NCBI GenBank assembly: GCA_027080755.1
Contig: JALWQC010000475.1
Coordinates: 316-10,696 of the forward strand
Source of the DNA: Paracoccaceae bacterium
Lineage (GTDB): Bacteria > Pseudomonadota > Alphaproteobacteria > Rhodobacterales > Rhodobacteraceae
Reading direction: 5' to 3'
DNA length: 10,381 nt
Part shown: positions 1 through 6,172 of the stretch, one piece after another
Position numbering within the stretch: position 1 is the first letter of the stretch
Layout of the letters: each line of letters begins with the position of its first letter
Program-made: the position numbers and the translations under genes
The notes under the pieces: model-generated
Seen by the model: the letters and a program-made list of their open reading frames with translations, nothing else
What the model was told of the DNA's origin: nothing
Database searches by the model: none

Positions 1-333
1 GTGCTGGACGGGGTGCTGGCGATGGGTGGCACCGGTGATCTGGCGGATCAACTGGCCTCGGCAGTGGCCGAAATGCGCAAGGCGCTGGACTGGATGGCGG
101 GGGCGGATCTGAACGACCGTTTCGCCGGCGCCACCCCGTTTTTGCGCGCCTTTGCCCTGACGCTGGGCGGGGGCTATCTGCTGAAGGCAGGGCAGACGGA
201 TGCGGCGCGGATGCCCTTGGCCCGCTTCCATATCACGCAGCTGATGCAGCAGGTCGCGCCCCTGTGCCGCATGGCCTGCGCGGGGGCGGCGGACCTGTAT
301 GCGATGGACGCGGCGGCGCTGGGCGCGGAATGA
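1..333 (+). CDS. Acyl-CoA dehydrogenase, C-terminal fragment (5' truncated by window)
   Basis: This is the last 110 codons of a gene that starts before the window; the GTG at base 1 is probably an internal Val codon and not a start. The piece is helical and Ala-rich. It resembles the extra C-terminal domain of the larger acyl-CoA dehydrogenases (the acetyl-CoA-dehydrogenase-like C-terminal family), with the characteristic stretch FLRAFALTLGGGYLLKAG at about residues 48-65. Full-length members are FAD enzymes of about 590 residues that oxidise acyl-CoA thioesters to enoyl-CoA in the cytoplasm. The catalytic base and FAD-binding parts lie outside the window, so substrate cannot be judged. The TGA stop (331-333) overlaps the ATG of the next gene (330-332), so the two are probably co-translated. 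The family call rests on recognition of the C-terminal domain only. Confidence 0.8.
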   Translation: MLDGVLAMGGTGDLADQLASAVAEMRKALDWMAGADLNDRFAGATPFLRAFALTLGGGYLLKAGQTDAARMPLARFHITQLMQQVAPLCRMACAGAADLYAMDAAALGAE

Positions 334-1364
334 AAAACCCGCTCCACTTTCCCTTCCCCGAGCCACCGGCCGAGGGGGCGGCAACCGAAATCGCCCCCGG
401 CGTTTTGTGGATGCGCCTGCCGCTGCCGATGAAGCTGGATCACGTCAATGTTTATGCGCTGGACGACGGCGACGGCTGGACCATTATCGACACCGGTTTC
501 CATTCGAAACGCGGGCGCGCCCTTTGGGAAAGCCTGCTGGCGGGGCCGTTGGCGGGCAAGCCGGTGAAACGGGTGTTGGTCACGCATCACCACCCCGATC
601 ATGTGGGCATGGCCGGCTGGTTCCAGTCCCGCCACGGGGTTGAGTTGTGGACCAGCCGCACCGCCTGGCTGTTTGCGCGGATGCTGACGCTGGACGTGCA
701 GGAAGAATGGCCCGCCGAGACGCTGGCCTTCTATCGGGCGGCGGGGATGGACAAGGCCTTTTACGACAAGCGCCGCGCCGAACGCCCGTTCAATTTTGCC
801 GATGTGGTGGCGCCGATGCCGCTGGGCTTTCACCGTATCAAACAGGACGACATTCTGGACATCGGCGGGCGGCGCTGGGTGGTGCATATGGGCAACGGGC
901 ATGCGCCGGAACATGTGACGCTGTGGTCGCTCGACGATGATCTGGTGATCTCGGGCGACCAGATTATCGCTTCGATTTCCTCCAACCTCGGGGTTTACGC
1001 GACCGAGCCGGGGGCCGATCCCGTCGGTGACTGGCTGGAAAGCTGCGAGCGCCTGTCCCATCTGGCCAGCGCGCGGCATCTGGTTCTGCCCGGGCACAAG
1101 CTGCCCTTTACCGGCCTGCCGCACCGCATGCGCCAGCTGATCGACAACCACTACAGCGCGCTGGAACGGCTGCGAGGGTTTCTGGACTCTCCAAAAACCG
1201 CGGCCGAGTGTTTCCAGCCCCTGTTCAAACGCCGGATCGGGGACGGGGAATACGGTCTGGCGCTGGTGGAATCGGTGGGGCATCTGAACCATTTGCTGAA
1301 AATTGGCGACGTCACACGGGAACGACGGGCGGACGGGGCGTGGCTCTGGCGGGCGGTGGAATAA
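330..1364 (+). CDS. Metallo-beta-lactamase-fold hydrolase (glyoxalase II / LACTB2-like)
   Basis: This 344-residue protein has the full metal-binding set of the metallo-beta-lactamase superfamily: H86-x-H88-x-D90-H91 in VTHHHPDHVG, then H191 in GNGHAPEH, D210 in ISGDQI, and H256 in LPGHKLPF. This should give a two-metal hydrolase. Two beta strands before the motif (about 25-55, with TIIDTGF) fit the fold. The C-terminal 60-70 residues (HLNHLLKIGDV) look like the small winged-helix tail of LACTB2-type members. No signal peptide is seen, so it is probably cytoplasmic. I chose the ATG at 330, not the upstream in-frame ATG at 264, because 330 forms an ATGA overlap with the acyl-CoA dehydrogenase stop and gives the usual N-terminus. 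Pairing with an acyl-CoA dehydrogenase suggests a thioester or ester substrate, but this is inference; the substrate is unknown. Confidence 0.88.
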   Translation: MKNPLHFPFPEPPAEGAATEIAPGVLWMRLPLPMKLDHVNVYALDDGDGWTIIDTGFHSKRGRALWESLLAGPLAGKPVKRVLVTHHHPDHVGMAGWFQSRHGVELWTSRTAWLFARMLTLDVQEEWPAETLAFYRAAGMDKAFYDKRRAERPFNFADVVAPMPLGFHRIKQDDILDIGGRRWVVHMGNGHAPEHVTLWSLDDDLVISGDQIIASISSNLGVYATEPGADPVGDWLESCERLSHLASARHLVLPGHKLPFTGLPHRMRQLIDNHYSALERLRGFLDSPKTAAECFQPLFKRRIGDGEYGLALVESVGHLNHLLKIGDVTRERRADGAWLWRAVE

Positions 1365-1377
1365 ACAGGCTTCCAAT

Positions 1378-1406
1378 TTGCGGCTTTTCATGGCAAACCG
1401 TAAAAA
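1378..1406 (+). promoter_or_regulatory. Weak candidate sigma70-type promoter for the oxidase subunit IV gene
   Basis: A TTGCGG hexamer (1378-1383) is followed after 17 bases by TAAAAA (1401-1406). The match is only three of six and four of six to the consensus. It lies in the 66-base gap before the small oxidase gene. No clear terminator separates that gene from the hydrolase upstream, so read-through is equally possible. Confidence 0.25.
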
Positions 1407-1430
1407 ACACGAAAAAAAGGGAGAGTCACA

Positions 1431-1565
1431 ATGTCCGAACACGTCCATGGCAGCATGAGCACCTACGACCACGAAAAAACCTACAAGGGCTTTATCAAGC
1501 TGGGCAAGGTAACGGCGGGAATCGTTATTGCCATTCTGGTATTTCTGGCGATTTTCAACACATAA
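1431..1565 (+). CDS. aa3-type cytochrome c oxidase subunit IV (44 aa)
   Basis: This small gene encodes 44 residues: a charged polar N-terminus (MSEHVHGSMSTYDHEKTYKG) and one membrane helix at about residues 25-42 (VTAGIVIAILVFLAIF). The pattern HxxMSTYDHEKTYKGFIK matches the small bacterial aa3 oxidase subunit IV family of alphaproteobacteria, a single-helix accessory subunit of the proton-pumping terminal oxidase in the inner membrane. It is not needed for catalysis in the known examples. A good ribosome binding site, AAGGGAG (1417-1423), sits 7 bases before the ATG. An intrinsic terminator follows 23 bases after the stop, so this appears to end its transcript and may be monocistronic. The main oxidase subunits are not in the window, which is common for this gene. 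Confidence 0.9.
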   Translation: MSEHVHGSMSTYDHEKTYKGFIKLGKVTAGIVIAILVFLAIFNT

Positions 1566-1588
1566 GCCACAGTCGAAATAAATCGAAC

Positions 1589-1616
1589 AGGCGCCAATTG
1601 CGGCGCCTTTTCTTTT
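1589..1616 (+). terminator. Intrinsic terminator after oxidase subunit IV
   Basis: A perfect 7-bp stem, AGGCGCC (1589-1595) with GGCGCCT (1602-1608), has a six-base loop AATTGC and is followed by the T-rich run TTTTCTTTT (1608-1616). This is a textbook Rho-independent terminator and separates the oxidase gene from the lipoprotein genes. Confidence 0.85.
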
Positions 1617-1652
1617 GGGGCAACATAGCCGCAAACAGTTTACGAGGGACAG

Positions 1653-2237
1653 ATGTTGAATATTCGCACGATTTTTTCGGTTTTCACACTTTTTCTGGTC
1701 GCCGCCTGCGCCGACCTCAGTTCCGACCCGGTGGAGGTCATACAGGAACATGTCTACGTCAGCCCGGAACCGCCCTCTATCACCGTTCTGACCATGGTTA
1801 ACGAGGATGGCGACTTCGGCGAACATACGGGGCTGCTGATCAATGCCTCGCAACAGGTGCTGTATGATCCGGCGGGGACGTTCCGCTCGGTCAATCTGGC
1901 GCGGGCGCGGGATGTGCATTACGGCATGACCCCCTATATGGTAGAGTATTACAAATCCTACCACGCGCGTTTCGGCTATTACGTCGTGGCGCAAAAGCTG
2001 GAGGTCCCCGCCGAGGTCGCCGAGGAAGCCTTCCGCCGCGCCGTGGCGCAGGGGGCGACGGCAAAGCTGCATTGCGCTGTTTCCGCCTCTAGCGTGCTGA
2101 ACGGGATTCCGATGTTTTCCTTCATCCCGACCACCTATTTCCCCGGCAAGATCATGGAAGAATTCGCCACGATTCCCGGGGTCGTGACGACAATCACGCG
2201 CGAGAATGACAGGGGCAAAAACTATCGTAACGATTAG
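1653..2237 (+). CDS. Putative lipoprotein, possibly a permuted NlpC/P60-like (papain-fold) enzyme
   Basis: The 194-residue product starts with a lipoprotein signal: hydrophobic stretch at residues 7-17 and lipobox V16-A17-A18-C19. It should be lipid-anchored in the envelope with the rest in the periplasm. I do not recognise a named family. The body has a His in a beta-strand context (GEHTGLLINAS, H58) followed by YDPAGTF, and about 80 residues later a Cys at the start of a helix (KLHCAVSASSVL, C141). That order, His strand first and Cys helix later, with a 'cell-wall amidase' look, is what circularly permuted NlpC/P60 proteins (YaeF/YiiX type) show. This is my inference from motif order, not a demonstrated homology. 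GAGGG (1644-1648) lies 4 bases before the ATG. The next gene follows after 52 bases and also encodes a lipoprotein, so the two may share a transcript. Confidence 0.75.
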   Translation: MLNIRTIFSVFTLFLVAACADLSSDPVEVIQEHVYVSPEPPSITVLTMVNEDGDFGEHTGLLINASQQVLYDPAGTFRSVNLARARDVHYGMTPYMVEYYKSYHARFGYYVVAQKLEVPAEVAEEAFRRAVAQGATAKLHCAVSASSVLNGIPMFSFIPTTYFPGKIMEEFATIPGVVTTITRENDRGKNYRND

Positions 2238-2289
2238 GTAACCATTCTGGCATAGCCTGCGATTCCCTGAAAATGATCCGGAGTCGCCC

Positions 2290-2583
2290 ATGCGTGCCAT
2301 TGTCCTGATTCTTCTGCTGGCGGGGTGTTCCTCGGCGGGGTTGCAGTTTTCCGGCGTGGCACCGGTGCGGGTGGTGGTGGATGGCTCCACCTTCGATGTT
2401 TACGCGCGCGACGGCGATGTGCAGGCCATCCGCCTTAGCCACGAACTGTTCCCGAACAAGGCCGACACGCTGGCCCGGGCCATTGCCGCGATCGAACAGG
2501 CGACGGGCTGTCAGGTGCTGGCGAATTCGCTGGCGGGGGATACGGCGCTGGTCAAGGCGAAAATACGCTGTTCTCAGACATAA
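2290..2583 (+). CDS. Small putative lipoprotein, unknown function
   Basis: The 97-residue product begins MRAIVLILLLAGCSS, a compact type II signal with an ideal lipobox L10-A11-G12-C13, so the mature protein would be about 85 residues anchored by C13. The mature part reads as two or three beta strands (VRVVVDGSTFDVYARDGDVQAIRLS) followed by a helix (residues about 58-72). Two further Cys residues, C74 and C94, could form a disulfide in the periplasm. I know no family for it. The start is fixed by GGAG (2280-2283), six bases before the ATG, and by the signal peptide. It lies 52 bases after the other lipoprotein gene in the same direction, with no terminator between them, and its stop codon runs straight into a strong terminator. 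Confidence 0.75.
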   Translation: MRAIVLILLLAGCSSAGLQFSGVAPVRVVVDGSTFDVYARDGDVQAIRLSHELFPNKADTLARAIAAIEQATGCQVLANSLAGDTALVKAKIRCSQT

Positions 2584-2610
2584 AAAAACGGGCCGCAAAG
2601 CCCGTTTTTT
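2583..2610. terminator. Bidirectional intrinsic terminator between convergent genes
   Basis: CGGGC (2589-2593) pairs with GCCCG (2600-2604) around a six-base loop. Six A's (2583-2588) on the left and six T's (2605-2610) on the right extend the stem and supply the U run on either strand. It starts at the last base of the lipoprotein stop codon and lies 19 bases beyond the stop of the minus-strand gene, so it can serve both. Confidence 0.9.
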
Positions 2611-2628
2611 CATTGTATTTCAGGCCTT

Positions 2629-2934
2629 TCAGGCGGCGGCAGCCTGGCGTTCGCTTTCCTCGCGCGACAGCGCGACCGAGGTGCGCACACCGCGGCTTAC
2701 GAATTCCATCATGCCCTTGACGCAACGCTCGTTCGGGTCGATCCCGGCGCACATCAGAACTTCGCGACCATCGCGTGAACGGGCCCAGCGGGCAATGACC
2801 TCGGGGCCGTTGCCGTATTTCTTGTCATCGGCAATTGCATCGTCCAGTGCTGCCAGCACAACGGCGGCAAACAGTTTCTGGGCGCGCGCGCCCTGGTCGT
2901 TAGCAAAAGCTGTTGAATCAACGTAATCGAACAT
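2629..2934 (-). CDS. Conserved-looking 101-aa protein of unknown function
   Basis: The product is a soluble, mostly helical protein of 101 residues without a signal peptide or membrane segment. Visible features are an N-terminal MFDYVDSTAFANDQGARA, a helix LFAAVVLAALDDAIADDKK, a central ARWARSRDGREVL, two Cys (C62, C71), and a charged, Ala-ended tail. It recalls short Rhodobacterales proteins that I associate from memory with the label DUF6280; I cannot confirm this and no function is known to me. I chose the start at 2934 and not the in-frame ATG 13 codons upstream (2973), because GAGAGG sits at the right distance before it and the promoter found at 2953-2981 would place the transcript start between the two ATGs. 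It is divergent from leuA and convergent with the small lipoprotein gene. Confidence 0.8.
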   Translation of the reverse strand: MFDYVDSTAFANDQGARAQKLFAAVVLAALDDAIADDKKYGNGPEVIARWARSRDGREVLMCAGIDPNERCVKGMMEFVSRGVRTSVALSREESERQAAAA

Positions 2935-2952
2935 ACGCTGCCTCTCTCTCGT

Positions 2953-2981
2953 CTTATATGGTGTGCCGTGCAATATGACAG
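2953..2981 (-). promoter_or_regulatory. Candidate promoter of the minus-strand 101-aa gene
   Basis: Read on the minus strand, CTGTCA (2981-2976, four of six to TTGACA) is followed after exactly 17 bases by TATAAG (2958-2953, five of six to TATAAT). Transcription would begin near 2946, leaving a leader of about 12 bases that contains the GAGAGG ribosome binding site. This agrees with the chosen start codon at 2934. Confidence 0.55.
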
Positions 2982-3152
2982 TTTTCTAACACATAAGTAG
3001 TGCATTTACCGCATACCAGCCATGCAACAAATGAATACCTAAGCTATTAACCGCTTCCTTGCAAGGCCTCATTGCCTGTTCATGTAGGGGTTTCCCACAA
3101 TATTCCAACCAAATGGTTAAAAAAATATGGAGAAATATTCACAAATCGGCCC
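2982..3152. other. AT-rich divergent intergenic segment, no gene seen
   Basis: This stretch between the two divergent promoters is far richer in A and T than its surroundings and has no convincing reading frame. It contains a 10-base perfect palindrome CCTTGCAAGG (3057-3066) and a spaced AATAT/ATATT repeat (3124-3139). Either could be a regulator site for leuA or the divergent gene, but neither is beyond chance in a segment of this length and composition. Confidence 0.4.
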
Positions 3153-3180
3153 TTTATCTTTGATTTTGTGCCGTTATAGT
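3153..3180 (+). promoter_or_regulatory. Candidate promoter of the leuA leader
   Basis: TATAGT (3175-3180) matches the -10 consensus at five of six positions. The best -35 is weak: TTTATC (3153-3158, 16-base spacer). The stronger-looking TTGATT at 3160-3165 is only 9 bases from the -10 and cannot pair with it. A start 5-9 bases after the -10 would fall at 3185-3189, and the leader peptide ATG begins at 3189, so its mRNA would have almost no 5' untranslated region. Confidence 0.5.
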
Positions 3181-3188
3181 GCCGATCC

Positions 3189-3275
3189 ATGATTATAGAC
3201 GCGCATATCACCCCCTGCCTGACCGCTGCCTCGGCTGCCGGTCTGTCTGCGCTTCTACTTCTTAGCAGCCTCTGA
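3189..3275 (+). CDS. Leucine-rich leader peptide of leuA (attenuator, leuL-like)
   Basis: An ATG-to-TGA frame of 28 codons directly upstream of leuA. Seven codons are Leu (residues 11, 19, 22, 23, 24, 25, 28), including four in a row in the end sequence SALLLLSSL. The run uses CTT, CTA, CTT, CTT, whereas CTG dominates the neighbouring genes; slowly read codons would make the ribosome more sensitive to low charged tRNA-Leu. The stop TGA (3273-3275) lies in the 5' arm of the following hairpin. There is no Shine-Dalgarno sequence before the ATG, and the predicted transcript start is within a few bases of it, so it may be translated as a leaderless mRNA, as known for the trpL leader peptide of some rhizobia. 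Leader peptides rich in the end-product amino acid are established attenuation devices for leu operons; this example is inferred from sequence. Confidence 0.85.
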   Translation: MIIDAHITPCLTAASAAGLSALLLLSSL

Positions 3276-3344
3276 GCGTGCCGGGAATGACGGCGCGCGC
3301 GCTCAGAGGATAGTCCACGCGCCCAAAACCCCGATTGCTAAGGA
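3259..3344 (+). promoter_or_regulatory. Predicted Shine-Dalgarno sequestering stem of leuA
   Basis: Bases 3259-3268 (TTCTTAGCAG: the last two Leu codons of the run and what follows) pair with 3335-3344 (TTGCTAAGGA) over ten positions, eight Watson-Crick and two G-U. The right arm contains AAGGA (3340-3344), the leuA ribosome binding site, 6 bases before the ATG at 3351. The pairing encloses the 3269-3309 hairpin and abuts it without a gap on the 5' side, so the two helices could stack. A ribosome held on the Leu codons would cover the left arm and free the leuA site. The pairing is seen directly; the regulatory role is inference. Confidence 0.6.
3269..3309 (+). promoter_or_regulatory. Attenuator hairpin overlapping the leader stop codon
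   Basis: CCTCTGAGCG (3269-3278) is perfectly complementary to CGCTCAGAGG (3300-3309). The stem continues with a G-U pair, a two-base bulge and GCCG/CGGC around the loop GGAATGA, giving about 15 pairs. It begins inside the leader peptide frame and includes its stop codon, so a ribosome stalled at the Leu run would prevent it from forming. The bases after it (ATAGTCCACG) hold no T run, so it does not look like an intrinsic terminator. Its 3' arm has an alternative partner: GGCGCG (3292-3297) with CGCGCC (3318-3323). Confidence 0.8.
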
Positions 3345-3350
3345 AAACAC

Positions 3351-4913
3351 ATGACACAATCCGAAAAAACCGCGTCCGAAGAGGGCCGCGTAATTATATT
3401 CGACACCACCCTGCGCGACGGCGAGCAAAGCCCCGGTGCCACCATGTCCCATGATGAAAAGCTGGAGATCGCCGAGCTGCTCGACGATATGGGCGTGGAC
3501 ATCATAGAGGCCGGGTTTCCCATCGCCTCCGAAGGGGATTTCGAGGCGGTGCGCGACATTGCCAACCGTTCGAAAAACGCGGTGATCTGCGGGCTGGCCC
3601 GATCCTCTATCAAGGATATCGACCGCGCCGGCGAGGCCCTGAAAGGCGCGCGCCAGTCGCGGATCCACACCTTTATTTCCACCTCGCCGCTGCACATGAA
3701 ATACAAGCTGAAGATGGAGCCGGCCGCCGTGCTGGAGGCCATCGAAGCCTCGGTCAGCCGGGCGCGCAGCCACACCGACAACGTCCAGTGGAGCCCCGAG
3801 GACGGCACCCGCACGGAACATGATTTCCTGTGCCGCTCCGTGGAAACCGCGATCAAGGCCGGCGCGACCACCATCAACATTCCCGACACCGTCGGCTATA
3901 CCGTGCCTAACGAAAGCGCCGACCTGATCCGCATGTTGCTGGAACGGGTGCCCGGCGCCGACGAGGTGATTTTCGCCACCCATTGCCACAACGACCTGGG
4001 CATGGCGACCGCCAACGCGCTGGCCGCCGTGGCCGCCGGTGCGCGCCAGATCGAATGCACGATCAACGGTCTGGGCGAACGCGCCGGCAACGCCGCCCTG
4101 GAAGAGGTGGTGATGGCCATGCGCGTGCGCAACGATGTCATGCCCTGGCACACGGGGGTCGATTCCACAAAGATCATGAACCTCAGCCGGCGCGTGTCGG
4201 CCGTTACCGGTTTTCCGGTGCAATACAACAAGGCGATCGTGGGCAAGAACGCCTTTGCCCATGAAAGCGGCATCCATCAGGACGGGATGCTGAAGCATGC
4301 CGGCACCTACGAAATCATGCGCCCCGAGGACATCGGCCTGACCGAAACCAATCTGGTGATGGGCAAGCATTCGGGCCGTGCGGCGCTGCGCTCCAAACTG
4401 GAAAATCTGGGCTACGAGCTGGGGGAAAACCAGTTGAAGGACGTCTTTGTGCGTTTCAAGGAACTGGCCGACCGCAAGAAGGAAGTCTACGACGAGGACC
4501 TGATCGCCCTGATGAGCGCGGACTCCAGCGACACCGACCACATCCAGGTGAAATTCCTGCGGGTGATCTGCGGCACGGAGGCCCCGCAATCCGCCGATCT
4601 GACGCTGGTTGTCGATGGCGAAAGCCATCAGGTCACGGCCACGGGCGACGGTCCGGTGGACGCGGTTTTCAACGCCATCAAGATGGTTTTCCCGCACGAG
4701 GCGCGCCTGGCGCTCTATCAGGTGCATGCGGTGACCGGCGGCACGGATGCGCAGGCGACGGTATCGGTGCGCATGGAGGAAGACGGCAAAATCGTCACCG
4801 GCCAGTCCTCGGATACGGATACGGTTGTGGCCTCGGCCAAGGCCTATGTCAGCGCGCTGAACAACCTGATTGTGCGGCGCCAGAAGACCGCGCCGGGTGC
4901 CGCCAAACACTAG
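3351..4913 (+). CDS. leuA: 2-isopropylmalate synthase
   Basis: The 520-residue product is a full-length bacterial type LeuA, which condenses acetyl-CoA with 2-ketoisovalerate in the first committed step of leucine synthesis. The TIM-barrel domain opens with FDTTLRDGEQSPGA (D18, R22, D23), followed by HCHNDLG (H211, H213) and INGLGERAGNAALEE (N247). D18, H211, H213 and N247 match the divalent metal ligands of the family, with the expected spacing. After the linker comes the C-terminal regulatory domain (roughly residues 390-510, with TGDGPVDAVFNAI and GQSSDTDTVVASAKAYVSALN), which binds leucine for feedback inhibition in this family. AAGGA sits 6 bases before the ATG and is predicted to be masked by the leader RNA. 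It has its own terminator, so it is a single-gene unit behind the attenuator. The other leu genes are elsewhere. Confidence 0.97.
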   Translation: MTQSEKTASEEGRVIIFDTTLRDGEQSPGATMSHDEKLEIAELLDDMGVDIIEAGFPIASEGDFEAVRDIANRSKNAVICGLARSSIKDIDRAGEALKGARQSRIHTFISTSPLHMKYKLKMEPAAVLEAIEASVSRARSHTDNVQWSPEDGTRTEHDFLCRSVETAIKAGATTINIPDTVGYTVPNESADLIRMLLERVPGADEVIFATHCHNDLGMATANALAAVAAGARQIECTINGLGERAGNAALEEVVMAMRVRNDVMPWHTGVDSTKIMNLSRRVSAVTGFPVQYNKAIVGKNAFAHESGIHQDGMLKHAGTYEIMRPEDIGLTETNLVMGKHSGRAALRSKLENLGYELGENQLKDVFVRFKELADRKKEVYDEDLIALMSADSSDTDHIQVKFLRVICGTEAPQSADLTLVVDGESHQVTATGDGPVDAVFNAIKMVFPHEARLALYQVHAVTGGTDAQATVSVRMEEDGKIVTGQSSDTDTVVASAKAYVSALNNLIVRRQKTAPGAAKH

Positions 4914-4921
4914 AAAATTTC

Positions 4922-4958
4922 CCGCCCCCCTGTGTCCATCCCGCAGGGGGGCGGTTTT
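4922..4958 (+). terminator. Intrinsic terminator of leuA
   Basis: An 11-bp perfect stem, CCGCCCCCCTG (4922-4932) with CAGGGGGGCGG (4944-4954), has an 11-base loop and is followed by TTTTCGTTTC. It lies 9 bases after the leuA stop and isolates leuA from the mre operon. Confidence 0.88.
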
Positions 4959-5050
4959 CGTTTCGGGCAAACTTGCACTAATCATAGGCATGTTGCCGCC
5001 GGACCCCCGTTTTCTTGCACAAATCGAACCGGCTATCTTCGGCCGCCCTC

Positions 5051-5079
5051 TTTCCCCGCGCGTCAGGAAACCTTATAAC
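5051..5079 (+). promoter_or_regulatory. Candidate promoter of the mreB operon
   Basis: TATAAC (5074-5079) is a five-of-six -10 box. The hexamer 17 bases upstream, TTTCCC (5051-5056), is a poor -35. The start would be near 5086, giving about 40 bases of 5' untranslated RNA that contains a small GC stem, CGCCC (5095-5099) with GGGCG (5104-5108), just before the ribosome binding site. Confidence 0.4.
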
Positions 5080-5111
5080 AAGGCAGGCAGCAGTCGCCCG
5101 CAGGGGCGTGA

Positions 5112-6167
<1,056 letters not shown>

Positions 6168-6172
6168 GCTTT

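Noticed and set aside
264..329. Upstream in-frame ATG for the metallo-beta-lactamase-fold gene
   Set aside because: It would add 22 Gly/Arg-rich residues overlapping the acyl-CoA dehydrogenase gene; the ATGA overlap at 330 fits better.
174..2390. A 738-codon open frame on the minus strand
   Set aside because: It runs antisense through four well-supported plus-strand genes, has no recognisable domains and an odd, Arg/His/Gln-rich composition typical of antisense frames in GC-rich DNA.
2935..2973. Upstream in-frame ATG for the 101-aa minus-strand gene
   Set aside because: It lies upstream of the -10 box of the predicted promoter, and the GAGAGG site fits the ATG at 2934.
3057..3066. Perfect palindrome CCTTGCAAGG as an operator
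   Set aside because: One 10-base palindrome in a gap of about 250 bases is not surprising by chance and there is no second copy.
3269..3309. Reading the leader hairpin as an intrinsic terminator
   Set aside because: No T run follows the stem, unlike the three clear terminators elsewhere in the window (1589-1616, 2583-2610, 4922-4958).
3303..4991. A 562-codon minus-strand frame opposite leuA
   Set aside because: It is the antisense shadow of leuA; its composition is not protein-like, and it reads through the leuA terminator and leader.
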